Assembly (NCBI RefSeq): GCF_027116575.1 | Contig: NZ_CP098252.1 | Coordinates: forward strand, 1,364,001 to 1,428,000 | Length of the DNA: 64,000 bases | Direction: 5' to 3' | From: Oxalobacter aliiformigenes | GTDB taxonomy: Bacteria; Pseudomonadota; Gammaproteobacteria; Burkholderiales; Burkholderiaceae_D | Part shown: in pieces, positions 17,481-26,432 of the stretch | Layout of the letters: every line of letters starts with the position of its first letter | How positions within the stretch are numbered: the first letter of the stretch is position 1 | The notes under the pieces: model-generated | Told to the model about the DNA's origin: nothing | Databases searched by the model: none | What the model saw: only the letters and a program-made list of their open reading frames with translations | Translations under genes and position numbers: made by a program

Positions 17481-18179
17481 ATGGCGATTCTGATTATCGA
17501 CATGGGCATACCTCCCGGAAAAATACCGGAACAGTGCGGGACGGCTTCCCGCTGGTTTCTTGACGCACTGGGCGAAATCGGCAAGAAAGCGGACGTGGTA
17601 CATCCCTGGAGAGACGAGGAACTGCCGGTTCCCACCGCCGTATCCGGAGCGGTCATCACCGGTTCGTGGAGCATGGTGACCGACGAGGAGCCCTGGAGCG
17701 AGAAAACCGCCGAATGGATCCGTCAGGCTCTTTTTTTCGATATCCCCCTTTTCGGGGTCTGTTACGGGCACCAGCTGATGGCCCATGCACTGGGTGGTAC
17801 GGTCGGCGACAACCCCGAAGGCGGCGAAAAGGGCACTTTTAACGTGACGCTGACTGAAAAAGGCAGGAACAACCTGCTGCTGGACGGTTTTCCCGACCGG
17901 TTCCCGGCGTATCTTTTCCACCAGCAAAGCGTTCTGGTGCCACCTTCCGGCTGTGACGTGCTGGCCACATCGGAAAAGGATGCCTGCCAGATGCTGCGTT
18001 ATGGAACCAGCGCCTTTTCCGTGCAGTTTCACCCCGAATTCACGGCAAACATCCTGAAAGCCGCCTGTACCGATGACGCCGGAGAAAACGGATTGACAAC
18101 TTGTACCATCATCCCTGAAACACTCTGGTCTCGGAAAATACTGCACAATTTCTGCCGTATCGTCGAAGATATCGGGTAA
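17481..18179 (+). CDS. Class I glutamine amidotransferase-like protein
   Basis: A 232-residue stand-alone class I glutamine amidotransferase of the GMP-synthase-like group. The catalytic Cys sits in FGVCYGHQLMAHALGG, the His/Glu pair in VQFHPEF, and an oxyanion strand in GAVITGSWSMVTD. Such proteins (YfeJ type) have no fused synthase domain, and most have unknown targets. The Met at 17481 has a GGAAAG element upstream; the frame is open far back (to 16875) antisense to mdcR, but that part lacks homology. The gene stands alone. Confidence 0.85.
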   Translation: MAILIIDMGIPPGKIPEQCGTASRWFLDALGEIGKKADVVHPWRDEELPVPTAVSGAVITGSWSMVTDEEPWSEKTAEWIRQALFFDIPLFGVCYGHQLMAHALGGTVGDNPEGGEKGTFNVTLTEKGRNNLLLDGFPDRFPAYLFHQQSVLVPPSGCDVLATSEKDACQMLRYGTSAFSVQFHPEFTANILKAACTDDAGENGLTTCTIIPETLWSRKILHNFCRIVEDIG

Positions 18180-18440
18180 GATGGCATCCATATTTTGCTA
18201 CCGGCGCAACCGGCAGGACACACTGGTGAAATAGTTAGCTTTATTTCCGGTCATACTCTCTGCCGGTACGACAAACGGATTTTCACCGTTTTTACGGAAA
18301 TACGGACAGTTTCAGACCGCCTTAAACACAACGTGTATCCCGCTTGCGCCATCCGCCAATATTTACCGCCTGTCCCGTTTTCGTCCGGAGCCGTCACTGT
18401 GGTTTGCCTGCAAAAACCACCTTCTTCCTCTGGAAAAAAT
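18180..18440. other. Intergenic region, nothing recognised
   Basis: About 260 bases between the convergent amidotransferase and NlpE-like genes. No RNA gene, repeat or domain-bearing frame is visible apart from the terminator at its right end. Confidence 0.5.
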
Positions 18441-18471
18441 AAAAAAAACGGCACCGCCCGGGTGCCGTTTT
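18441..18471 (-). terminator. Rho-independent terminator of the NlpE-like gene
   Basis: AAAACGGCACC (18445-18455) pairs with GGTGCCGTTTT (18461-18471) around a 5-base loop. On the minus strand the stem is followed by a long T run (complement of the A tract 18432-18448), the classic form for stopping the gene that ends at 18490. It could also act weakly on plus-strand transcripts. Confidence 0.88.
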
Positions 18472-18489
18472 CCTTTATGCCGTCAGGCT

Positions 18490-19227
18490 TCATTTGGCCT
18501 TGACATAATCGCCGGCCAGCGTTTTGCCGTTCGTGCAGAACAATCCCAGATCGTTCTTGTCGTTCGCCTTGGAGGTGAAAACATTCATCGAATCCGGACC
18601 GGTCGAACGGATAACCAGCGTACTCTTCAGATCGGGATTGACCGTTTGCAGGGGAATTTCGACCTGATCGTTGACGATTTTGCCCTGTCCGTTGAAAGTA
18701 CAGCCTTCCTCTACGCCATCGGCGGAAAAAGTAACGGTCACACCGTTTTGCGCATTGCCCAGAATAGTCAATGTTTCACCGCTTCCGTCAAGCATCCGGT
18801 CGCCGGCGAGCCGGTAGCGGCCGGCGAAGTCGGAAGCGACCTTGGGTGCCACCTTCTTTAACGTATACTGTTCGGACAACGTTTCGGAACGTTTGCCGTC
18901 CTTGTCCGTCATTTCGATCGCATCAGCCGATTTGACAATGAAATACTGGGTATCGAACGGAAAAGTGACCGTCACGATTCCCTTGTCCATTTTCCAGGTG
19001 CCGCCCTGGGAAAGGGAAGCGCCATCGGTATTTTCATAAAGCTGGGTTTCGACGACCGAACCGTCCTGATCGAACGTAATGGCCGTCTTGATGCCCGGGC
19101 AATCGGCGCATGGCAATGTTCCGGCATACATACCTTGCGGCGGTGCCACATCTTTTTCCGACTTGCTGCAGGCCGCCAGTATCGCCAGCATAAAGAGGCT
19201 CAACAGAAATAAAGAAAATCGTTTCAT
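18490..19227 (-). CDS. NlpE-like lipoprotein
   Basis: A 245-residue outer-membrane-type lipoprotein with a clear signal peptide and lipobox (AILAAC, Cys at about residue 20). The first mature domain has the NlpE N-terminal signature: GMYAGTLPCADCPGIKTAI, the CADCPG turn, then repeated strands with QGGTWKMDKGIVTV. In Escherichia coli, NlpE senses surface contact and copper and signals to Cpx. The second half (about 130-245) is a second small beta domain with a GLFC turn, possibly a META/heat-shock-like fold; this is uncertain. I chose the second Met (19227) because GGAG sits six bases before it. A strong terminator follows. Confidence 0.8.
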   Translation of the reverse strand: MKRFSLFLLSLFMLAILAACSKSEKDVAPPQGMYAGTLPCADCPGIKTAITFDQDGSVVETQLYENTDGASLSQGGTWKMDKGIVTVTFPFDTQYFIVKSADAIEMTDKDGKRSETLSEQYTLKKVAPKVASDFAGRYRLAGDRMLDGSGETLTILGNAQNGVTVTFSADGVEEGCTFNGQGKIVNDQVEIPLQTVNPDLKSTLVIRSTGPDSMNVFTSKANDKNDLGLFCTNGKTLAGDYVKAK

Positions 19228-19385
19228 ATGCATCTCCAGGGTGTTTTAAAAAAACCTGCGTTTGAAAGGATTCAGAAAACACGCCAAGGCTAACGCAGTC
19301 TCCCGAAGATGAAGTGACCCATATCAGAAACCGGACAAAAAACGGAAAAACCGGCCCGAAAGATGCTGCCGGTCCGATCCGCGAC

Positions 19386-19410
19386 AAAAAAAGCCGGGAC
19401 ACCCCCGGCT
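19386..19410 (-). terminator. Rho-independent terminator of the SDR gene
   Basis: AGCCGGG (19392-19398) and CCCGGCT (19404-19410) form a 7-bp GC stem with a 5-base loop. On the minus strand it is followed by seven T residues (complement of 19386-19392), 20 bases after the SDR stop. Confidence 0.82.
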
Positions 19411-19429
19411 CTTCCGTACACAACAGATG

Positions 19430-20188
19430 TCATGCGATTTTCGGTTGGCCATCCGATGCGGTCGCTCCGCCATCGACCGGAATACAGGCCCCGTTGACGA
19501 AACTGGCATCGTCGCTCGCCAGAAACGCCATGACCGAAGCCACTTCTTCCGGTTGTGCCGCACGGCCAAGCGGAATGCGTTCATTGAATTTTTCCTGAAC
19601 CGCGACATCGAAACCGCTGGTCATATTGGTTTTGACCAGGCTGGGGCAAACGGCATTGATGCGTACGCCGGAAAGTCCATGATCCAGTGCCATGGCACGG
19701 GTCAGGTTGGCGACAGCTCCCTTGGATGCGCAATAGAAAGCGGCACCCCAGTCGCCGCCCAGTCCGGACACGGACGAAGTATTGATCATGCAGCCTTTCG
19801 ATCTGATCAGATGGGGCAGGGAAAACTTGGCCCCGTAAACCACTCCGTCGATATTGATGCCGGAAATGCGCCGCCAGTCATCCAGCGAGGTTTCCAGAAC
19901 CGATCCGACCACATGTACCCCGGCATTGTTGATCATGACATCGAGCTTTCCGTATTTTCTGACGGTATCCTCTATCATTTTCTCGACGGCTTTCGGATCA
20001 GACACATCGACCACCATGGCCGTCGTCCTGTCCTCCGGAAGGGTGGCCGCCATTTTCATGACATCGCCTGCTACGTAATCGGCCAGAACGACCGTCGCGC
20101 CTTCGGAAGAAAACCGTCTGGCTGCCGCCGCACCGATGCCGTTGGCGGCTCCCGTAATAACAACCACTTTACCTGCAAAACGATCCAT
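19430..20188 (-). CDS. Short-chain dehydrogenase/reductase
   Basis: A 252-residue cytoplasmic SDR with VVITGAANGIGAAAARRF at the N-terminus (Rossmann glycine motif), NNAGVH, SSVSG (catalytic Ser) and FYCASKG (Tyr-x-x-x-Lys), ending in the usual NGACIPVDGG. The Asp after the second strand (VLADY) suggests preference for NAD(H). The Met at 20188 has AAGGAGG at ideal spacing; the frame extends 13 codons upstream. Genes of this type act on sugars, steroids, acyl chains or alcohols, and the substrate cannot be told here. It lies 82 bases downstream of the S24-type repressor gene, which is read in the same direction. Confidence 0.88.
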   Translation of the reverse strand: MDRFAGKVVVITGAANGIGAAAARRFSSEGATVVLADYVAGDVMKMAATLPEDRTTAMVVDVSDPKAVEKMIEDTVRKYGKLDVMINNAGVHVVGSVLETSLDDWRRISGINIDGVVYGAKFSLPHLIRSKGCMINTSSVSGLGGDWGAAFYCASKGAVANLTRAMALDHGLSGVRINAVCPSLVKTNMTSGFDVAVQEKFNERIPLGRAAQPEEVASVMAFLASDDASFVNGACIPVDGGATASDGQPKIA

Positions 20189-20270
20189 CGTTGCCTCCTT
20201 TAAAGGGTTATGTCCATACATGGTCACCGTAAACCATCATGGCCCGAAGTACAAGCGGCAAAGGAAATAA

Positions 20271-20996
20271 TCACGTTCTTTTTGGTCTGGACCAAAAAAC
20301 GGTATCCCCGGATGAATTCCCTCCGGCACAATCCGGTTTCTTTTTCCTGAACTTGCGATGCTCGGCTACCGTTCCGATTATCTCAACCGAATCGATATGC
20401 GAGCGGATACAGGGATGGTCATCATTTAAGGGAACGAGTTCGAAAAGCATCTTGTGCGAAGCATCCAGCCCGCGCGGACGGTACTTCCTCAAAATGGCCG
20501 TATCTTTCGTTCCATATCTTGCCACGACAAAATCGCCCGGTTCGGGTTCGACCATCGGATCCACGATGATCCAGTCGCCTTCCTCGAATTCCGGCGCCAT
20601 GGCGGATCCCGACGTTTCCATGGCGAAAGACCGTGCGGAAAGGGACAACTGGGTAAAAAGCCATGCACGCGGTTCCTGCAACAGGGCGGAATTGCGGGAA
20701 GTCCGGCTGAATCTGGCCGCCTGTTCGGAAGTGATCAGGGGAATCTGGATGTTGTTCCCGACCATAATCGAAGATGCCTGAATAAGAGACATCTGTCCCA
20801 TGCCGGTCTCCAGCCAGGAAGCCGAACAGCCGACCATTTCCTGCGCTTTGAGCATTCCCTGTTTTGAAATGCCTCTTGCCTGCCAGTTATGGATCGTTTG
20901 CGGCGACACGTTAAACAAACGTGCCAGTTCCGACTGCCCGTATACATGCTTCAGAACCTTTGCCGCTTCATATAGACGTTTCATTTGTTCATGCAT
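20271..20996 (-). CDS. XRE-type repressor with S24-like C-terminal domain lacking the usual Ser
   Basis: A 241-residue phage-repressor-like protein. Residues about 8-45 form a helix-turn-helix (QSELARLFNVSPQTIHNWQARG). Residues about 118-215 resemble LexA/CI peptidase S24 (EEGDWIIVDP, PEPGDFVVARYG, ILRKY with a Lys at 171). The nucleophile motif, normally G-D-S-M, reads G130-S131-A132-M133: the codon at the serine position is GCC (Ala). If the alignment is right, self-cleavage should be lost and the protein may be a constitutive or ligand-controlled repressor. The start has no clear ribosome site. The last codons overlap a palindrome at 20279-20298. Confidence 0.78.
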   Translation of the reverse strand: MHEQMKRLYEAAKVLKHVYGQSELARLFNVSPQTIHNWQARGISKQGMLKAQEMVGCSASWLETGMGQMSLIQASSIMVGNNIQIPLITSEQAARFSRTSRNSALLQEPRAWLFTQLSLSARSFAMETSGSAMAPEFEEGDWIIVDPMVEPEPGDFVVARYGTKDTAILRKYRPRGLDASHKMLFELVPLNDDHPCIRSHIDSVEIIGTVAEHRKFRKKKPDCAGGNSSGDTVFWSRPKRT

Positions 20997-21459
20997 ACAT
21001 GCATTTTCTGAAATTTGCCCGTCCTGTGTTACACGGCTTGTTTGACACTTGAATAAACAATATGTTTAAAAACCATCAGAAAAATATCAAACAACTGCGT
21101 ACAAAAATGCCTTCATTCACGAAAAGGCCATTTATTCGTTCCTTTCCAGAACCTGTAGCACTTCTTCCTGTCGGAAACAGGTGGAAAAAATGTTCTGGAT
21201 TTACAATCATTAAGCCCGATATTTTCACTTAATGATAACTAACTACGCAAATAAAAATATCTGACAGATTATTATCAACTTTGTAAATATTCAACTGTTT
21301 ATAAACTGTTATTGACATAGTCCCGTCTGCCGGAGTTTCAAACCATTTTTTATCGAAGAATGAGTAGAAAAAAACCGAATTTCGAATTTTTCCTGCTCTG
21401 GCAGAGAACAAAAAAGCCTTTTATAACGCCATGCCGATCTGTTACAATGCCTGACCATT
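20997..21459. other. AT-rich intergenic region with a tRNA promoter
   Basis: No protein gene is recognised. The alternating ATGCAT-AC-ATGCAT (20991-21004) overlaps the repressor start and could be an operator. TACAAT at 21443-21448 lies 12 bases before the truncated tRNA and may be the -10 of the tRNA transcript. The rest is AT-rich with short chance frames. Confidence 0.45.
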
Positions 21460-21510
21460 GCCCGGGTGGTGAAATTGGCAGACACAAGAGACTCGAAATA
21501 CTTTGTGTCC
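21460..21510 (+). pseudogene. Truncated tRNA-Leu copy
   Basis: The 5' half of a tRNA-Leu is recognisable: acceptor strand GCCCGGG, then TGGTGAAATTGG and CAGACACAAG as in the intact tRNA-Leu that follows. The anticodon stem does not close (AGAGA against TACTT), the loop would read CGA, and no T-arm or CCCGGGC partner strand follows before the next tRNA begins at 21537. It is therefore a remnant, possibly left by an integration or deletion event. Confidence 0.7.
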
Positions 21511-21536
21511 ATTAAAATAGAATCAAAGTCAAACGG

Positions 21537-21621
21537 GCGGATGTGGTGAAATTGGTAAACACAAGGGACTTAAAATCCCTCGGAGAAATCCTTGCCGGTT
21601 CAAGTCCGGCCATCCGCACCA
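21537..21621 (+). tRNA. tRNA-Leu (anticodon UAA)
   Basis: A complete class II tRNA of 85 bases. Acceptor strands GCGGATG and CATCCGC pair perfectly and the encoded 3' end is ACCA. The anticodon arm is AGGGA-CTTAAAA-TCCCT, giving anticodon TAA (UAA, leucine). The D-arm has TGGTGAAATTGGTAAACAC, a short variable arm follows (CGGAGAAATCCTTG), and the T-arm is CCGG-TTCAAGT-CCGG. It stands directly before the decayed phage-like element, a common integration site. Confidence 0.96.
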
Positions 21622-21739
21622 TCTAACAGGTTAGCAACCACTTCAAAATTCCCTCCAGAAAACTGCACAGCTCAATCAATCCAGGTTTAATTTTGAGCGT
21701 GGTCGTAAAAATGGCATGTGACCACATGGAGAGGACAGC

Positions 21740-23661
21740 ATGTCAGAACAGCGGAAAAACCTGCTTGATGTGGAAATCGGGCTTGAAGCCGATATGCCGC
21801 GAGGAGCGTCAAACGGCTGGTAAACGCCGCCAATCCGAGTATTGCACTGTTGCAGGAAAGGAACTCATTGGTCATAAAATTGCGGCATTCGCAAAACTGT
21901 CGGTAAGAGGAAAGAAGAAGCTGACAAGGGCAGGGCAAGCAGCCGGGCGATTGCCATAAAGTATGTTCAGGACATTCCATCGGAAACGTTTGCTTTTTTG
22001 ACATTGTGCCAGATCGTTGCAGGTATTTCAGGCGAAACGCCGTTGTCCCGCGTTGCCTTGTCTGTCGGGCAGGATGTTGAAGATGAAGTCGTGCTCAAAC
22101 AGGTGCGTGAAGAAGAGGATGCGCTCTATAAGCGCATCGAAGCAGGTACCAAAAAGCGCACATCTGACCATAACAGGCGCTGTTACTTACTCAAAATTGC
22201 CAAAGAATATATTGAATTTGTTCGGTGGGGCGAAAAGACGTGATTGCATATCGGCATGAAGTTGATAGCGCTTTGCCAGTCATCCTTAGGTCTCGTACAG
22301 GTTGTGGATATCCGGAAAGGAAGTAGGAGACCAAAATGTTGACTGCCCTGCCGGAAATTTTGCAATGGATGAAAGAGAGGATGGACTTTCTGGGTGGCTT
22401 GCGTCCTGTGTATGAGCCGATGGTGGTCAGACCGAAGAACTGGACAACCCCTTATGACGGAGGCTACCTGTCTTCAGATATCAAGCCGCTGAGATTGGTC
22501 AAACGTGGGGCGAGAGCCTGTTTCGGGACTCTGGAAAAAGCAGACATGCCTGTTGTCTATGAAGCGGTCAACGCTATCCGGAACACGGCCTGGCAGATCA
22601 ATACGTGGGCACTGGAAGTCATGCAGACTTTCCGGGATAACAGAATACAGGCAGGGGAAATGCCCCTGAAAGATGGCATACCGTTACCCGAAAAGCCTTT
22701 TGACATCGAGACGAACCCGCAAGCGCAGCTGAAATACCGGAGAGAAGCCAACGAAGTTTATCTTATCAACACCGCCAACCGATCAAAGCGAGCCCACTTT
22801 GAAATCATACTGGACATCGCCAGACGCTACGCACAGTACAAGAAATTCTATCAGCCACATCAGCTTGATTTTCGGGGCAGGGTATATGCAGTCTCTCCGT
22901 TATCCTGTCAGGGATCGGATACCACCAAGGCATTGCTGAGATTCGCCAACGGCAAACCCTTGGAGTCGGAAGGCTGGAAATGGCTGGCCGTACATGGGGC
23001 AGGGCTGATAGGGAACGACAAGGTATCTTTTGAAGATCGGGTGAATTTCATCTTGGATAATGAGGATGTCATTCTGGCGATTGCCGAAAATCCTTACGAC
23101 AACCGGCAGTGGTTTGGTGAAATCGGAGGCTATGAGGTGGACAAGCCCTGGCAGTTTCTGGCGTGGTGCAAGGACTGGGAAGGATTCGTCAAGTACGGTG
23201 AGGCGTATGTCTCCAAAATCCCGGTAGCATTTGATGGTTCCTGTTCCGGGCTGCAACATTATTCGGCCATGCTCAAGGATGAAAAAGTGGGGGCTGCGGT
23301 CAACCTGTTACCGGGAGACAAACCTTCGGACGTGTATGCGATGGTAGCAGAAGAAGTCCTGAAAGCCGTCAATCATCATTTGGAAAACGGGACGGTAGAT
23401 GAACTGAAGCTCGTGAAGGATAAACCAAAGTTTGTCGAAGGAACAAAAAGTTTGGCTGCACAATGGCTCGAGTTCGGAATCAACCGTAAAGTGACGAAAC
23501 GGGCGGTCATGACGCTGTGTTATGGCAGCAAACAGTTGGGTTTTGCCGGGCAGTTGATAGAAGACTGTGTCCGCAAGACCAGAATGAATGAAGAACTGTT
23601 GTCCTTTACCTGTTCAGGAAAGCCAGCAATCACCTTGCCGGGAAAATCAGCATTACAGTAG
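21740..23661 (+). pseudogene. T7-like single-subunit RNA polymerase, frameshifted and truncated
   Basis: A phage RNA polymerase remnant. From 22336 one frame gives 441 residues close to the T7 enzyme: IRNTAWQIN, LDFRGRVYAVSP, the motif A sequence AFDGSCSGLQHYSAM with its metal-binding Asp, and motif B VTKRAVMTLCYGSKQ. The 5' part (21740-22330) also belongs to this protein but is split over several frames (for example EIGLEADMPRGAS, then LVNAANPSIALLQ, then AIKYVQDIPSETFAFLTLCQ). The 3' part ends at 23661 before motif C, so the second catalytic Asp (HDS region) is gone. It cannot be active. It points to an integrated T7-like phage or a relative. Confidence 0.9.
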
Positions 23662-24047
23662 CTCGTATTTGAAGTACGGCGAGAGATTTCAATGCATTTT
23701 GTGCGATCAATAAATCGTTCATCAGTTTTTATAGTGTGAAAAAATCTCGCAGGATGAAAAATCAGAAATTCCGGACAATCAGTTCCCCGAATTTTTTCCG
23801 CTGGGCTCACCCTCAACGGAACAGGAAACATCCACTCGCTGCATATCGAGCCCTTCGAAAGCCTTGCGCATTAAACATTATGGCTGGACAAAAAGAGACC
23901 TGGAGTTTTCTCTTGAGTGCAAAGGAAAGAAAGGTTTTTTTCACGGTTCAAAACGAATTAAATCCTTCCCGTTCGGCTTTGTGGTCCGTCGATCAGCAAA
24001 TGAAACCGAATACGGAGGGGTTGCCTTTGTTCAAGAAAAATAACAGA
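23662..24047. other. Decayed region after the RNA polymerase remnant
   Basis: No intact gene is recognised. A 127-codon plus-strand frame (23736-24119) has no visible domain and overlaps the lipoprotein gene antisense. The lost C-terminal part of the polymerase is not recognisable here. Confidence 0.4.
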
Positions 24048-24494
24048 TCAATAATTGAACAATTCAGAAAATGGATTTGCTTTTTCTTTATTTCCTGTGG
24101 CTTCAAGATAATCGGATAATATGTTTGCAAACTGCCTGCAGGCCCCCGCCTGTCCTCTGAAGTCATGATCGACAATACTTCCTTTTTCTTCTGCCAAAGC
24201 CAGGGAGCAGTGATACGTTGTTATTGGTGTGTATGATCTATATGTTACGAAATCGGTCATGGTAGAATTATATGCTCTTCTCCTTATAGGGATTCCTCCT
24301 GATGTTGCAACCATTTTCCACGTATAAATTACCCTGTCGCCAATCTCCGTTCGGGAATATGGATAACCGAATATTTTAAAAGCGACATCAATACCCCTGC
24401 CTCTTATCCGATATAAATCATTATTAAAAGATTCCGGAGTGGCACATCCTGCTAAGGAAATTGTTATTAGGAAGTAAATCAAAAATTTTTTCAT
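24048..24494 (-). CDS. Small predicted lipoprotein within the decayed element
   Basis: A 148-residue protein with a clear lipoprotein signal (MKKFLIYFLITISLAGC, Cys17). The mature part contains GRGIDVAFKIFGYPYSRTEIGDRVIYTW. This resembles small bacterial lipoproteins in which a segment of the type K-x-G-P-x-x-x-x-x-x-G-x-x-x-Y-x-W follows the lipid anchor. Later come a Cys (YHCSLALAEEKGSI) and GACRQFANILSDYLE. It is AT-richer than chromosomal neighbours, fitting the surrounding mobile DNA. No strong ribosome site is seen before the ATG. Function unknown. Confidence 0.65.
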   Translation of the reverse strand: MKKFLIYFLITISLAGCATPESFNNDLYRIRGRGIDVAFKIFGYPYSRTEIGDRVIYTWKMVATSGGIPIRRRAYNSTMTDFVTYRSYTPITTYHCSLALAEEKGSIVDHDFRGQAGACRQFANILSDYLEATGNKEKANPFSELFNY

Positions 24495-24896
24495 AAGTTT
24501 TAATTCTACCCAAAAGTTTTACTTCAACAATCTGGAAGGGCATCCCGATCACCCGATGGCACGATTTCCCCCGCAAAGGGTATGCTATCAGAGCCAGCAA
24601 AAGTACAGAAAGCGCCTTTGCGACCACAATCAACGCAATAGGCAATATAACTTATTGATTTTAAAGGAAACATAAAAAGATCGAAACTCCTGCCACTGTT
24701 GTATCCTCATCAATTCTTTTCGAATGGTGACATGGCTTGAAAAACTGATTAACCACACATTATGCAATTTTATATAATGTTATTGACTGATCAGTGAGTG
24801 GAGTCTTCTTAAAGAACCCGTTATGCAACTGATTTTCGAGTTACTGTAAAATGGCGATATGTTGCATTCCTTGCAGGTGTGTGGACGGGAAACATC
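24495..24896. other. AT-rich region, no gene seen
   Basis: About 400 bases. Short frames occur (for example 24424-24645 on the minus strand, overlapping the lipoprotein start) but have no recognisable domain or ribosome site. Confidence 0.45.
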
Positions 24897-25265
24897 ATGC
24901 CAGAACTTGGCCAGTTCTTTGAAATCATCATTTACATGTATTTTAATGATGTCGGGAAATAGTACAAACCACATATTCATGCAAAATACGGTGAGTATGA
25001 GATTGTCCTATTTCTGGATGGTGAAATTTTAGAGGGTGCCATACCCAAAAGGCCGCTTGCGCTGATCGGTGCCATCCATGAAGAGGAACGATATAAAACA
25101 TGGATTAAGGCTGTAAGACAGGAAAATCCGGACAAGATCGAACCATTGAAGGGATGGTATATGTTTATCTCCCGGATATGGAAAAATGCTGTTGAGTATG
25201 GTGGCATTGTCAGTGCGATGCTGCCTGCCAATAAACCGGCGAACCGAAGTTATCCCGCTGAATGA
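24897..25265 (+). pseudogene. DUF4160 family gene with in-frame amber stop
   Basis: The frame from the ATG at 24897 reads MPELGQFFEIIIYMYFND, then a TAG stop at 24960-24962, then KPHIHAKYGEYEIVLFLDG and EGAIPKRPLALI. This matches the DUF4160 family (MPxIxxFxGIxIxMYxxDHxPPHFHxxYG), in which the region interrupted here carries conserved His/Pro residues. DUF4160 genes usually pair with a DUF2442 gene, as here. Pairs of this type are often listed as putative toxin-antitoxin or regulatory modules of unknown function. The stop destroys the N-terminal third unless it is suppressed or a sequencing error. Confidence 0.75.
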
Positions 25266-25506
25266 CTATTCGCTTCTACTGTATTACACAACAGGCGGAT
25301 ACAGGGTTTCTGATGTCGGGCCTTTATTGAATGGTGAAGCTCTCCAGAAGCTGAAAAACATGGAAATTTTTCGGAATGCGCAGCTGCATGAAACCGTTTC
25401 ATGGTGCGATGGCAATATTGATATCGCACCGGAAACCCTGTATTTGGAGAGCAGACCGGTACATAGTGGGGATATTGACGCATTGATTAAAAGCAGGGCA
25501 ACGTAA
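25186..25506 (+). CDS. DUF2442 family protein, N-terminus uncertain
   Basis: A frame of 106 codons whose residues 23-95 match DUF2442 (VIPLNDYSLLLYYTTGGYR, VGPLLNGEALQKLKN, WCDGNIDIAPETLYLES). The family normally begins shortly before the VIPLNDY segment, so the first 20 residues here are atypical and the real start may have been lost by a frameshift. It overlaps the end of the broken DUF4160 frame. It may be non-functional like its partner. Confidence 0.65.
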   Translation: MLLSMVALSVRCCLPINRRTEVIPLNDYSLLLYYTTGGYRVSDVGPLLNGEALQKLKNMEIFRNAQLHETVSWCDGNIDIAPETLYLESRPVHSGDIDALIKSRAT

Positions 25507-26432
25507 TACCCGGACAAATACCGAACATGTGATGCAAAAGACTATTTGTGCCGGTATGGTGCCGTCGGTGTTGCTTTGTGGGTGCAAGGCAGGCAATAAA
25601 CCATAGAAAGGACACCCCAAAGCCCCCATAAAACAGGCAGCAAGCACTGAATATGTGCGAGAAAAGGCTTACTTGCGGAGAACACTGGATACAAACAAAT
25701 GTGTGATGGATCAGAAAACGGAAAGTCTCAAACATGCAGATCCATGACTAACAATCCCATTATTAAAAAAGCGTATAACCTCGCATATATCTGTAAAACC
25801 CTCCTGCCCATCTTTTGATGGTTACATTACAGCAACAAATAATAAATACGGGAAAAGATACAAACAGGTGTCTTGTCGACTTTGAAAAAGCCGTACTCAG
25901 CGGCAAATTTTCCAAAACACACGTCAGCAAGAGATGCTGTATTTATCAGAAGTCACCGGCATAAAGGAAACGAGAAAACATGCCGACAGGAATCGAACTC
26001 ATTTAACATTTTATTCAGAAATTATCAAACAGAAAAACAGGAATGGATCAATACATTTTCCGTACAATCACTTCAAACACAAGACAGTACAAAAAAGAGC
26101 ACAAAATTTGTCCTTACAAGACAGAGAAGATATTTGGCATACCCTTCAAGAAAGGGAAAAACCGGCATAAACCGGCTTGCTGTCGGAAGGGCGGGCGAGA
26201 GTATCCGATGTGTGCCGGCCGAGGGTGTCAGATGATGGGAATAACCAGAAAGTGGCGCAGAAAACGCCGGATGAAACCCGGGTGGATAACAAGAAGAGGG
26301 TATCTATCGGATTCAGACGGGTAAGCAAGGCAATAACAATCTTGCAGTAATTATGACAGACCGGCTGGTCAGGTATTGTGGTGTTATTGGATGGTATGGG
26401 AAATACGTTATTGTGCATGTGTAACTTTCAAA
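25507..26432. other. Region of about 0.9 kb without recognisable genes
   Basis: AT-rich sequence with overlapping chance frames on both strands (for example 25873-26235), none with a domain, signal peptide or good ribosome site. It probably represents decayed element DNA. Confidence 0.45.

Noticed and set aside
24424..24645. A 73-codon minus-strand frame with a hydrophobic start
   Set aside because: It overlaps the lipoprotein start out of frame and has no ribosome site or family likeness.
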